In this document: positions 33,161 through 44,470 of the stretch, one piece after another | Position numbering within the stretch: the stretch's first letter is position 1 | Layout of the letters: each line of letters starts with the position of its first letter | Assembly (NCBI GenBank): GCA_023362775.1 | Contig: JALMGJ010000002.1 | Coordinates: 110,544,981-110,608,980, forward strand | DNA from: Charina bottae | Lineage: Eukaryota > Chordata > Lepidosauria > Squamata > Charinaidae | Length of the DNA: 64,000 nt | Direction: 5' to 3' | Translations under genes and position numbers: made by a program | Notes under the pieces: model-generated | What the model saw: the letters and a program-made list of their open reading frames with translations, nothing else | Databases searched by the model: none | Told to the model about the DNA's origin: nothing

Positions 33161-33394
33161 ACAAGCAACACAGATTTGTGCTGAACAGGGAGATAGTTCT
33201 AGCGAAGTGAATGGCCCCTTCCAACTCAATGGTTCTGTGTGTTTACTTATAAATGAAGCCTTTCAAATAAATAAATCAAACATCATGTTTCCTTTGGCCT
33301 TCATAGCCCCTATTCAAGAGGATTAGAGAAACATCATTGGGAAAAAAGAGAAGAAATTGACAGGGAGATCAGGAGTCCTTTCAAGGAAGGCTCT

Positions 33395-33560
33395 AGAGTT
33401 CTTGGTGCTCTCTGAGCTTGGTTGTTTGCTTGCAGACATTTCATTACCCAACTAGGTTATAGCATCAGTGCGAGCAAATTAAACATCTGCAAGCAAACAA
33501 AGCTCAGAGAGCATCAAGAATTCCAAAGTTCAACCCTGAGCTACAGATATTCTCGTCTAA
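33395..33560 (-). mobile_element. Penelope terminal-repeat hairpin without coding region
   Basis: The left arm (TTCTTGGTGCTCTCTGAGCT, TGTTTGCTTGCAGAC) and right arm (TCTGCAAGCAAACAAAGCTC, AGAGAGCATCAAGAA) are inverted copies meeting around a short loop near 33470-33490. The downstream AGTTCAACCCTGAGCTACAG is also found, inverted, at the left edge of the copy at 30447. It is a head-to-head terminal-repeat remnant of a related subfamily. Confidence 0.8.
33424..33480 (-). ncRNA. Hammerhead-ribozyme-like motif (best stem I of the four copies)
   Basis: On the minus strand, stem I pairs TTTGCT/AGCAAA and GCA/TGC around one C-A mismatch. The core is CTGATG, then C instead of the conserved A. The stem II/loop is TAACCTAGTTGGGTAA. 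GAAAT and the cleavage triplet GTC follow. One core base is changed. Confidence 0.45.
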
Positions 33561-33884
33561 AGGAAGACTCTGGAAGTGTAGTAAGCTGCCACTGGCCTTC
33601 TATAGGAATGGCATTGCATATGTCTTAATACCTATATGGGACTATTTATGCATCTGCTACAATGTTTGAACTGAAATAATTACAAAGTTCCTTGGATGTA
33701 TAAGAGCACCTCTAGTTTGTAGTTTCAGGTACCTACCAGTATAAGTTGAACAAAGACAATGGTTTGCATTTTCTAACATTCTGTAATAGAAATATTATCC
33801 CACCTTATATCTCTTCTTTTAAATCAGATTATAATGACATTTCCATAAAATGAGCACATTGTGTGATAGAAGATATTCTTGTCC

Positions 33885-33886
<2 letters not shown>

Positions 33887-33920
<34 letters not shown>

Positions 33921-33922
33921 TC
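33887..33922. repeat. (TTTC)n microsatellite
   Basis: About nine tetramer units. Confidence 0.95.
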
Positions 33923-35605
33923 AAATACAACATCTTCAAAGTCTGTATTAATCACAGAAGTGTAGCAGCATTCTGGCGCTGGAAATATGCCCATTTTCCA
34001 TGTTTTAAATATATGAAATTTGGAGCAGTGGATTAGTTTATGACTGACAGCCAAAGTATTTCATTTAACAGAAGGACCTTTAAGAGATGGCTTCATCTCA
34101 TTTTTAACAATCCTAGGGTATGCAGCTGTCATATCCTATCATCTTAAACTATTATAATTTATGTGGGAAAATGCCACTGCAATTGCTTGCAACATCACAG
34201 GCTTTCAGAACTTAAAAAAAAGTGTTCAATATCCTGGAAATAAAAATCCAAGACAAAGAAAAATTCCAAATTGTTATAACCAAGGCTGCTAATGTTTTAT
34301 CCCATATTAAGAGTACTTTTTCTTCCAGCACCTTAGATTGGAAAATGCTACATTACTTCCAATAGGTAGTATTTCTCCTGAATCATGACAAAGCTAAAAA
34401 GTAAAAAGTAATTTCAAAAAACCCTTTGCCCAAGTACAGTTACCCACTCTCCTGTTTCAATCTATATGTAATCATAGGACTTATAAACAGGAGGAGAATA
34501 AGAGCAATGAGTCAGGGCCTCTTTTCCCCTTTTAGACAATGTGGGTTGGTACTCTCAACTGCCTTATGACTGAGATTTGTTGTGGATCTTCTTTCCACAA
34601 TGGCACAATAAGACAACTAGAAAGAGTTGTCTCTCTATGCAAATCAAACATGCAAATCAAAGTGTAATATTCTCCCACCCCAGAGGCCACGTTCCCACCA
34701 GTTTTTCTCTTAAAGTAAACCCAGGTAAATAAACTGGAAATACATATGTTCATTTAACGAACCATCTTAACAATAGGTTTTGCTGCCAAATCCTGCCTAA
34801 GGGCTCTCTGGATACCACAGGGATGAGATGCTAGGGGTCATATCCAGCTCATAGGTTGTGAGTTGTCCCTCTCCCATCTAGCATCTCCCCTGTCATATTT
34901 AATTTTAGTCTAGAATATTAGATTAAGTGGTTCTGCTTTCAAAGTATTGGCTTGTCAAGGCCCTGTTGAAAACAAAATTTTCACATACTTGCTTATAACA
35001 CTCTAAAAATGCAATTTAAAGTTTAAGGTAGCATTAAGGTGAAAGCTGCCAAAATATATAATGTACAAATTTTAAAAATGGCAAAAGGAGTAGATTTTAA
35101 AACACTGCTGCAATATAGATTTTTAAATATTATTCTTTTAGGCCCTGGAAAAAAAAATTTCCACCTGGTAGAGAAAAAAAAAGTAGATGGATGGTATATC
35201 TCGTGGGGGAAGGCTTTTGAAGTTGAAGTCCACACATCTTAAAGTTGCCAAGGTTGAGAAACACTGCTCTAAAGGTTCTAGTATAAACAGATAGGAAAAT
35301 CCATCCCTCCAGATAACTGTGTTCAAGAACTTTATCAATTAAAATCAGTGCCTCGGCCCAGAAACAAACTGGATCAGAAACAAAATGGAAATCAGTGGAA
35401 ATGCTGCAATGTGATCATAATCCCCAATTCAAATCTGTACTCTTGTGGCAATATTTTGCATTAACTATAGGTTCCAGATAATCTTCACATGCAGACTGAT
35501 ATAAAACATATTGCAGTAATATAGAAGGGAGATCATTAGGGTATGGGTTACTAAAGTGAACCTGTCTCTGTAGGACTTTAGCTGTAGCACCACCTTGGCA
35601 GATTA

Positions 35606-35662
35606 AAATAATAAAAATAATAACAATAATAACAATAACAATAATAACAATAATAACAATAA
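35606..35662. repeat. (AATAATAAC)n-type microsatellite
   Basis: Alternating AATAAT and AAC units over about 57 bases. Confidence 0.9.
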
Positions 35663-35689
35663 TGCTATAGAGTAAGGACTATGCAATGA

Positions 35690-35900
35690 ACTGGATTCAA
35701 AACAAGAAATGTGATTTAGATGTGAATGGCACACAGCACCTGTTGGAAACATCTTAAACAAGCACATTTCTTTTGCATGGCAGCTGCAGAGGCCAATCAT
35801 GTGAGACCAGGAAAAGCTGCTTTAATATGTTTCCAACAGGTGCTACATGTGTTCCCCTGCATACTACAAATCATATTTCTCCCTTCAAATCTGAAGCACA
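35690..35900. repeat. Foldback repeat / imperfect long hairpin
   Basis: AGCACCTGTTGGAAACAT at 35735-35752 pairs perfectly with ATGTTTCCAACAGGTGCT at 35827-35844. Pairing continues imperfectly on both sides: inward past TTAAA, and outward through GAAATGTGATTT against AAATCATATTTC. The total foldback is about 200 bases. It could be a MITE or a hairpin RNA source; no terminal duplication was found. Confidence 0.7.
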
Positions 35901-36177
35901 GCACAGCCCTACCAAAACTAATGTTTGTGCTCTCTTTTATGACAAAGATGGATTTAGAAGCACCCCTAAACTACAAATGTGATCCTATGGGGAGTGAAAA
36001 CCTTTCCAGAACAAATAATAGAAAATTTACCTCACCTGGCTTTCAATTTATTAACCCTCATCTGGTCTACAAACAGAGTTATATATATATTAAGCATTTT
36101 ACTGCCTCACCTGGATCTAATAAAAAGGAGAGGCAGAGCTGTGTATTATTAGCATACTGATTGTACTTCATCCTTAA

Positions 36178-37620
36178 TCTTCTTTATTAAATTTTTTTAC
36201 TAAGTTTCAAGACAAGGAAAAAAGCTACAAACTAAAAAAACTAAAAAGGTGTGAAAACACAAGATATTTTTTTTTTCAAAATTACAGAAAGATGTGACTT
36301 CTGACTTTTAACAGCAAGGATATACAAAAATTTCCATAATCAATCTCTTACTCTATATTAAACCAAAACCACATTATTTCTATAAATCATTCTACTTTAG
36401 CATATTATAAAAATCACTAAGTACAGTTACTCCTCCCCCTTATATTATAATAAAGAAAAAAAATTCATATAGACCTCCTAAACAACTTCCCCCCAAAAAA
36501 AGATAACACTTATTTAATTATTCCCTTCCTACTACTATTCTATACATTTGTCTACTATAATAAGAATCAAACTAAAAAGCACATAAATTGTCTGCCATTA
36601 TACTTAATAGTACAACAGTTTTAATAATCTTAATCTTAATAAATCCAAAAAACAAAAACAATTCAAAACAGTAGCCTTAAATCAAATCCTTAAAACCATT
36701 AAATCAAATCCTTAAAACCATCAAAATAAACATTTTTAAAACCCTAATAATCTTAATCCAAATCTTTGAAAGCAAATAACATGAGTCAAACACTTAAAGC
36801 AAACCAGATAAAAATTCTTTAACCCTTATCCCACATCAAAATAAACCATTTACATATCCCCACAATATGCACAGAGCTTTTCTCTTGAAAAAATCAAACA
36901 GCCCAACTATCCCCCTCAAAAATTCCAGCTTCTCTTCAAAAAACCTCCCCTACATAATGACCCCTTCTTTTTCATGGCATTCCACCAGAAAGTCAATTTC
37001 ACTTACTGCTTGCAGATCCCTTAAATTTCTCCAACTCCGCTATTCCAATCTTCATCCAGCATCTCAATATAAATCCCAATCTCACTCTTAGAAGAAACAT
37101 TTCTATCACTATTGAATTCCTCATTTTCATCCACGACATCCCCAACCTGATGGCACATTTTAGACCTCATATTTTCCACGATGTCCTGAATATCTTGCAT
37201 AAAAGCTTGGTAGAAGTCAGAAGAAATCTATTTAAAATCTTGGTGGAAGTCAGAAAAAATCTGTTTAAAATCTTCCATGTCTCACGCAGTAGATTATAAT
37301 GCCCCCTAGGAGTTTAACCAACAAAATTCGAAGATATGGAAAAGTTCCGTAATGTATTTACACAAGTGAGAGTGAGATAGGAAGACAGTTCCCAAGGGAA
37401 AATAGAAACAGAAAGCTGAAGGTTCAAATCAGCCAATTCAGTGTGTAGGAAAATGCTAATATCTTCAAATTTAGTACAAAAATAATAACAGTAAGACAAT
37501 TGTTTACTCTTAATCCTCCTTTATGTTTGGAAGGAAAACGAAGTCCAAAACTGAAAAAAGTTTTTTTTTAAAGTAATCCCAAAAATAACGATAAGCACCA
37601 AGAGAGCCAGCTTCTCCTCA
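36178..37620 (-). mobile_element. L1 LINE fragment, deleted copy
   Basis: The left end on the minus strand is a 3' UTR ending in AAAAATTTAATAAAG; it shares GTCAGAAGTCAC-type sequence with the 3' end at 40040-40352. Near 37280 the minus strand begins MEDFKQIFSDFHQDFKQ, like the N-terminus of a squamate L1 ORF1. ORF2 is absent, so this is either an internally deleted copy or two joined pieces. Confidence 0.6.
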
Positions 37621-39342
37621 CTGTAGAAAGCCTCTCTTAGGTTATACATACTTTTAAAAACTTAGGGACTTAGGACTTAGGGCCAAGTCCTAAGTCCCTG
37701 ATTTTCAAGGGCTCTGTATATTGGTTAGGATGTTAAGTAACCAGAAACTAGGGTTGAGTTAGGCAGTAAAGTTGGCCACAATGTTGTATTAAATGAATTT
37801 ATTGTTTTACTTTAGATTCCAGCATTTACCTTCCTTGAAAACTATTGTTAACACAGCTCTAACTTGAAATTAGTAGCTTCTTAAAGACCTATTTAGTTGA
37901 ACACAGTCGATTGTACTGTATATGTTTAAATCCTTTTATTTTCTTCCAAGGATATAGTTCATTTGTAGAAAGCCTTGTAGCTAGAAGTTACAATAAAACT
38001 CACTAGAGAGATTCTAGCTGGGACTAAAAAATCCAGCACCATTTCTTCCAGATATACATAATTGAACAATTAGACAATAACAAGATTTTGATATGCTGGT
38101 TTACTTTGTATCTTTCCTCACTCCTACTCATCACATTCTTCATCTGTAAATGAGAACTGAATACAGGTACATTAAGGAAAAGTATGAATGAATACATTGT
38201 TTTAGGCAAAATCACTCTACTAGAGTCCTGCCAAAAAAATTTCTTTGCAGCTGCCATTTGTCTTGGCAAGGAATTCCCCATTGGTACAGTGAACTTCTTG
38301 TATGAAATGTATTGCTGTGTGTGTGTATGCGTGTTTATGTCTGTGCTACCCAGTGATTCTCTTTGCCCTTTTTATGTTGCTTACTAAGTTTACACATACT
38401 GTACCTGACATTTAAAAATGGTTTAAATGTATTAGCTCTCCTGAAATTTAGGTAGGAAAACTGCCAGATCATGGAGAACATTTTCAGGAGCAAAACATCC
38501 ATCAGTACTGCTTAGCATGTCTACTGTATTTTCAAAGTTCTACAGAGGATATACATATATACATACAAACAGACATACACAAACCAGAGAGAAATGAGAA
38601 GACCATTGGGACCTGGTCTTTTTTCCCTCATAATTTCTACTATGGTACATTGAAAGCTCTACATCATGTATATTACCAGAAGCTGGGGTGTAAAAGCTGT
38701 TTAAAAGCTTAGACTCCATCAAGACAAGCTCATCTTCTGATGACTACATGGAAGCATCCATGTAATTTTCTTGAAACCAGTATGGAAGTGGGTTGTCATT
38801 GCATTCATCCTGCATGATGGTTAGTAAATAATAATAGCTATGATATGAAGTTTATACAGTGGGTGGTAAGAACATGATGCAAAGGGATCAAAACTATCTA
38901 ACAGACTTCTGAAAGAAATCAGGAGACTGAATAATGAATTCTTAATATAGGCTATGATTATTCAATTGGTGAACCCATCAGTTACGTCTCACAGTATTTT
39001 CACAGCATTTCCATTTGTTTCTAACTAAAAACCTAAATTTGGAAGGCATCTCTTCTTTTGTAACATATGCTGATGTTTGCTAGAAGTAGCTTTGGAAAGG
39101 ATGTCAACTGTCATTCCTTAGAATGTTAAAGTTTTAACAAACTGTCAGAGAAAAGTGCTTGGAGGGGTTGGGCAAAAGAACGAATCAGCTTAATCCATAG
39201 AAATATGCTGTGAAGATGGTAATGTAAGTTTTATTCAAGTTTAGCATGAACTCTGGTGGCATATGGAAGTTTAAAATATAGTCTGATTATATATCTTCAT
39301 GGAGTTGTTTATATAACATGTTTACCCTGAAACTACTATTCT
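37621..39342. other. Intronic DNA with one perfect short hairpin
   Basis: A 15-base perfect inverted repeat lies at 37664-37699 (listed separately). A GT-rich tract lies at 38315-38335. No genes were recognised. Confidence 0.5.
37664..37699. repeat. Perfect 15-base inverted repeat with 6-base loop
   Basis: AGGGACTTAGGACTT (37664-37678), loop AGGGCC, AAGTCCTAAGTCCCT (37685-37699). It lacks the T-run expected of a terminator and is not next to a gene end. Confidence 0.9.
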
Positions 39343-39346
39343 TGTT

Positions 39347-39377
<31 letters not shown>

Positions 39378-39943
39378 ATTTAGATTTATATTACCGCCCA
39401 TCTCCCCCAACAGAGGACCCTGGGCAGTTCACAATAAAAACAAGGTTAAAACACAATACAGATCAGAACATCAATAAATAAATATAAAATCCAAGTGCAA
39501 GGACGTTAATACTAAAAAGGGTTTCATGGGATCAACCAGCCCCAGGAGAAACTGTTAGCATTCCCCTCCCATGCAAGGCGGCAAAACCAGGTCTTCAAAT
39601 TTTTCTGAAAGGTCGGGAGCGAGGAGACCTTCCTTAGCTCCAAGGGCAAGATGTTCCAAAGGGCGGGTGCTGTTGCAGAGAAGGCTCACCTCCTGGACCG
39701 ATGGGGTCCGTAGCATGCCCTCTCTGCATGACCGGGTGGGGCGTGTCAATGTTCTGGGGATGAGACGGTCCCTCAGGTAACCTGGCCCTATGACATGTAG
39801 GGCTTTAAAGGTGATAACCAACACCTTGAATTGGACCCGGAAGCAAACTGGTACCCAATGCAGCTCGCGCAGCAGAGGAGCTACATGTGCCGATTTTCTG
39901 GCTCCAATAACTGTCCAGCTGAAGCTTCCGGATACTCTTCAAG
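39343..39943 (-). mobile_element. L2-clade LINE, 5'-truncated 3' end
   Basis: The (TTTA)n tail at 39351-39377, ACCGCCCATCTCCCCC and the minus-strand frame LVITFKALHVIGPGYL, RSCREGMLRTPS identify the L2 C-terminus. The coding part is frameshifted after RTPS. The right limit is near the LPLKSIRKLQL block at ~39940. Confidence 0.88.
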
Positions 39944-40039
39944 GGTAGAGAATTATTAGAATAGATGTTACTGTTTTTTAGTACAAATGTGAACAAGTAT
40001 ACATCTGGGTATCCTTCCTGTTCCTTCTTTCACTGCACA

Positions 40040-40352
40040 GGCATAAAAACAAAAATAGAAATGTCTTTGGTATTCTAGGTCAAGGACTGGCAATATTCTG
40101 AATAGAATTCAGCATGGTTCTTAAGCTAGTTTGGGGTTGTTGCTTTGGGCACTGGAGGATGGGGGATCAGAAATTGAAGGGGGCTATATATTCTTGTTGT
40201 TGAAAGTCGGAAGTCACTTCTTTATGTAATCTTCAAAATTCTTTTCTTGTGTTTCACACATTTTTAGGGTTTTTTTTTCTTTTTGTAGTTTTTTCTTTTT
40301 TGTAGTTTTTATCTTTGTTTCAAACTTAATAAAATTCTTATTAAAAAAAAAA
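40040..40352 (+). mobile_element. L1 3' UTR fragment with poly(A)
   Basis: It shares a GAAAGTCGGAAGTCACTTCT block with the reverse of 36280 and ends AATAAAATTCTTATTAAAAA. Only the untranslated end is present. Confidence 0.6.
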
Positions 40353-40989
40353 GGAATTGAAGGGGGCTAAGAAGACATTGTCAAAATAGGACACTGAGTA
40401 GCTCCAGTAGAATAAGCCTACTGACAGTCAAATGAAGAATAAGCTCAGAGCCATTGCCTAAAGTACAAATTAGCTACACTACTACCACAGGAGTAGGGGT
40501 ATCAGAAGGAGCATCTCCTGGCAAAAGTGTATCTACCTTTTCCTTGCCAATGCTCTGCATAGAAGCATTGCTGCCGTTTTCTCCAGCAGAGCTGCTACAG
40601 CAGATTTGTTTCCTATCAGCCACCTGAGAGTTCCTTGGGAATCTCAGTGCCCTTCCCTGCTTCTTCAAACACTGGAATTACAACCAGTTACAATTCCCAT
40701 GAGGGATTTGCAGCCTCTTCTACAAAAAGCCATCTTTGAAGTAGCAATGGACGGGTTCTACTGACAGCCACTTCAGAGCTGGGTGGAAATTATGATATCT
40801 GCTCCTACGTACAAACAGAAGAGGTTAGACAGAGTGGGAATTACCTGGTCATGGGTAGCAACACCTCTCTGTCCCCCCCTACCCCCAATCCTCAGGGCAC
40901 TGCAAATGTTGCTGTCCCCATTAATTGCTTTCATATTGACTATAAAAATAATGTGTAAAGTATCCTTTTTTAACAAGACAAATGCTTGG

Positions 40990-41026
<37 letters not shown>

Positions 41027-41647
41027 CATCCATCCATCCATCCATCCATCCATTCATGATAGCCTAGTTACAATTCAGTTTGGAGATAAACTGACTGTAA
41101 ATAAAATGAACACCGAACAGATCAAAAGCCCTACACATCAGAAACTGAAGACAGCAAGTCAGAACAGTTAATATATAAAGCATGGCGGCCAGCTTTTTTG
41201 CACATGGGCAAAATGATACCCAGCTGTTCACATGTATGCGTACATGGCAACCAACCTGTGCAAAAGTCAAATTGCACAAAGGATCCAAGAATGGAACAGT
41301 GGTGTAAGTTGGGGACTGACTGTATATAATTATAATAAATAAATAAATTACCATTGACCCTTAAAAAAGAATTGAAGAATGAATACAGAATTTGAGAAAA
41401 TAAACTGGGGAAGTATTATTCATCCATAACAAGAGAGTATTAAACAACAGATACAATAAATGAAACTTAACTTCTGTAGTAATTATCACAATGGCACCTA
41501 TGCTGCCTCTAGTACCCTTTTGCAGCGTCTTGAGTACCCATGGAGTTGACAAGGCCAATGTTGGCCCTTTTTGTAAACCTAGGGGGATTTAAAGGACAAA
41601 ATAGGTGTCCAAAGACTAGCACAGGCTGAGGGCAGCCATCTGACCTC
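40353..41647. other. Intronic DNA with a TC/CATC microsatellite
   Basis: A compound (TC)n(CATC)n tract lies at 40993-41055, and the frames across it are artefacts. The rest has no recognised content. Confidence 0.5.
40993..41055. repeat. (TC)n(CATC)n compound microsatellite
   Basis: About 14 TC units followed by seven CATC units. Confidence 0.95.
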
Positions 41648-43147
41648 TTAAAATTATCTAGACCCCTTTCAGTCAGGTTTCAGGCCTGGACATGGAACAG
41701 AAACAGCATTGGTCGCACTTCTGGATGATCTCTGGCGGGAGCGGGATGGAGGCAGTGCATCCATCCTAGCTCTCCTTGACCTCTCAGCGGCTTTCGATAC
41801 CATCGACCATGGTATCCTTTTGGGTTGGCTCAGGGAGTTGGAGGTGGGCAGCATGGTTTTGCGCTGGTTCACCTCCTTCCTTCAGGGCCAGTCCCAATCG
41901 GTGGTGATAGGGAGTGAGAGATCCGACCCTCGATCCCTCCTTTGTGGGGTGCCGCAGGGTTCGGTTCTCTCTCCACTCCTGTTTAACATTTACATGAAAC
42001 TGCTGGGCGAGATCATCCACCACCATGGGATAAGATATCAATATGCTGATGATACTCAGTTATATATCTCTGTCCCAGGTGAGGTAAGTGATGCTGTGAC
42101 TGCTCTCTCTCGGTGCCTGGGGGCTGTAGGGGCCTGGATGGGGTCCAACAGGCTTCAGCTGAACCCTGGTAAGACGGAGTAGCTGTGGATTAATGGCTCT
42201 TCCCTATCTGGGACATTATCATCTTTGGTTCTGGATGGGGTCGCACTGCCCCAGACAGATCCGGTGCAGAATCTGGGGGTCCTCCTGGACTCACGACTCC
42301 TGCTCGAAGAGCAGGTGGCAGTCGTGTCCAGAAGGGCTTTTGCACAGCTTCGTGTTGTGCGCCAGTTACGCCCGTTCCTGGATCGGGAGGCCCTTCGAAC
42401 AGTCACTCATACCCTTGTTATCTCCCATATAGACTACTGTAATGCGCTCTACATGGGGCTACCCTTGAAGAGTATCCGGAAGCTTCAGCTGGTCCAGAAT
42501 GCAGCTGCACGGGCCATTGCTGGTGCACCTAGATAGGCACATATAACACCATTGTTGCGTGAGCTGCATTGGGTCCCAGTTTGCTTCCGGGTCCAATTCA
42601 AGGTGTTGGTTATCACCTTTAAAGCCCTACATGTCATGGGGCCAGGTTACCTGAGGGACCGCCTCATCCCCAATATATCTACCCATCCCACCCGATCATG
42701 CAGAGAGGGCATGCTACGGACCCCATCTATAAGAGAGTTCCATCTGGCGGGGTCCAGGAGGCGTGCCTTCTCTGCAGTAGCTCCCGCCCTATGGAACAAC
42801 TTGCCCCCAGAGGTTAGATTAGCTCCTTCGCTCCTGACCTTCTGGAAGAACCTGAAAACCTGGCTCTGCCGCCTTGCGTGGGACCAAGGAAAGAATAGTC
42901 ACTCTTGGGGATGGCTAATACCTTAGAGAGCTCCTCTCCTACATTGGATCAAGTAAGATCGTTTTACCATCTATGCCTCTTGATTTTAAGCTTGTTTGAA
43001 TTTTGTACTTTATATTTTATATATATATTGTTTTCTGTTTTTATTAATCTGCTCTAAACCGCCCAGAGTTTCTCCCCCCCTCCTGTGGGGGGGAGATGGG
43101 CGGTGATATAAATTTTATAAATAAATAAATAAATAAATAATAAATAA
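41648..43147 (+). mobile_element. L2-clade LINE, 1.5 kb, 5'-truncated
   Basis: It starts in the reverse-transcriptase domain (QSGFRPGHGTETAL) and runs through to the 3' tail (AAATA)n at ~43120-43147. The 3' UTR carries ACCGCCCAGAGTTTC and GGGGGAGATGGGCGG. The endonuclease half is missing through 5' truncation. Confidence 0.93.
41709..42926 (+). pseudogene. L2 reverse-transcriptase ORF with two in-frame TAG stops
   Basis: The frames 41709-42182, 42225-42536 and 42552-42926 share one reading frame and read as one protein. Motifs include [31 protein letters not shown], the catalytic [10 protein letters not shown] (~42050), WINGS, NPGKTE, RRAFAQLRVVRQL, DYCNALYMGLPLKS, and ALWNNLPPEV. TAG codons at 42180-42182 (a TGG tryptophan in relatives) and 42534-42536 break it. 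There are no frameshifts, so it is a young inactive copy. Confidence 0.93.
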
Positions 43148-43872
43148 AACCCCCAGGTTCATACACTGGTTTTGAACCTTCTCTTCCAAAGATAGGTGTA
43201 CAAGTGCAGCCCATAGGAAGCACAAAAAACTGAGTGTAGCAGGCTGCAAAAAATTGCATGGCCCTGATGTAAATGAATGTATAGAAAAGAAGAAAGGAAA
43301 AGACTAGCATTCTTTGGAGATATAAGAAATTAGTGACACATAAGCAGACCTCTGATCTCTCTGATTCCAAAATTCTTCAAATATTCTTCTCAGATGCAAT
43401 TAACCACCGAAGGCTTTAAAATGCATATGAACGAATCATTGTATAAGACTCAACATCCTTCAAACATCTTAGTGAATCATCCTCTGTAGAAGATAGTTTT
43501 TCAGCCACTTACTCCTCCCTCTCCAATCTTCAAAAGTCAAAAGCAAACCTGTTAATTTTTGCAGATACCTCATCTGCCTCTATGCATCCCTCTCAAGAGC
43601 TAAATTATTTACAGGGCTTTGGAAGCTTTGGTTTCAACAATATTGCAGGGTTTGACTCAAGGCTGCTTTGACGCCACACCTCTCCAGATATTCATCTGAA
43701 TCTGTGAATCTGACACAGCCCAGCCTCTGCCACCTCCAGCCCCACACATTCAAACAGGAAGTCTGGAGCAGAGCTGCACCGGTATTGAGCTGAATATGAG
43801 TACAGCTCTTTTCGGACCCAGAATCTGAATAAAGCCAGGTGCCGGGGCCTGCCCCATGGATTAGCATCACCC
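43148..43872. other. Intronic DNA, nothing recognised
   Basis: No recognisable frames or repeats between the L2 tail and the SINE at 43884. Confidence 0.5.
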
Positions 43873-43883
43873 TAGAGATCTGG

Positions 43884-44212
43884 GCGTACTGGCTCAGCGG
43901 GTAAGACGCCAGGCTTGTCGATCGGAAGATTGCAAGTTTGGGGGTTCAAATCCCTAGCCCTGCATGCGGAGTGAGCTCCCACACTAGCTCCAGCTCTTGC
44001 CAACCTAGCAATTCAAAAGCATGCAAATGCAAGTAGATGAATAGGTACCACTTCGGTGGGAAGGTAACAGCGTTCCACGTGCGTCATACTGGCCACATGA
44101 CTGTGGAAGCATCTTTGGACAGTGCTGGCTCTTCGGCTAACAAACGGAGATGAGCACCAGCCCTAGAGTCAGACACGACTGCACAAATGTGCGGGGGGAA
44201 CCTTTACCTTTT
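43884..44212 (+). mobile_element. tRNA-like SINE (second family), exact target duplication
   Basis: A tRNA-like head has A box TGGCTCAGCGGGTAAGA and B box GGTTCAAATCC (~43944). A long body follows (GCATGCAAATGCAAGTAGAT, GGTAACAGCGTTCC, CACATGAC, GGCTCTTCGGCTAACAAACG), ending GTCAGACACGACTG...ACCTTTACCTT. TAGAGATCTGG is duplicated at 43873-43883 and 44213-44223. The 3' sequence resembles BovB-type ends, which suggests mobilisation by RTE LINEs. Confidence 0.92.
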
Positions 44213-44470
44213 TAGAGATCTGGATGGCATTGACACTGTTAGCCTTTTGGAAGGCTCTGAAGACCTAGCTGTTTCCCCAGGAGTTTGTCCAGGAAGTTAG
44301 TCAAGCTGTGCTGCTGATAACGGCTTTTATGCTTGGGATGGATTGTTTCCCTTGGGGGTTATGGGTCATTGCTTGTCGCTGTTGTTTTAGTCGTTGTATG
44401 CTGCCCAGAGTCAGTGTTGTGAGATGGGTGGCCAAATAAATAATTTAAATAAATACATGTGGAGAACTGT

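Larger units (their letters stand above)
33561..35689. other. AT-rich intronic DNA with microsatellites
   Basis: (TTTC)n lies at 33887-33922. 35215-35270 contains GAAGTCCACACATCTTAAAG and GAGAAACACTG, a hAT MITE end. An (AATAATAAC)n tract lies at 35606-35662. No gene was recognised. Confidence 0.55.

Noticed and set aside
32898..33205. 8-base target duplication for the second family B MITE
   Set aside because: TTCTAGAG and TTCTAGCG differ and the right-hand site is not next to a terminal repeat.
37664..37699. Transcription terminator
   Set aside because: Vertebrate intron, no adjacent gene end and no T-run after the hairpin.
43884..43960. Possible functional tRNA gene (A and B boxes)
   Set aside because: The boxes head a ~330-base SINE with target duplications, present twice; no cloverleaf is completed.
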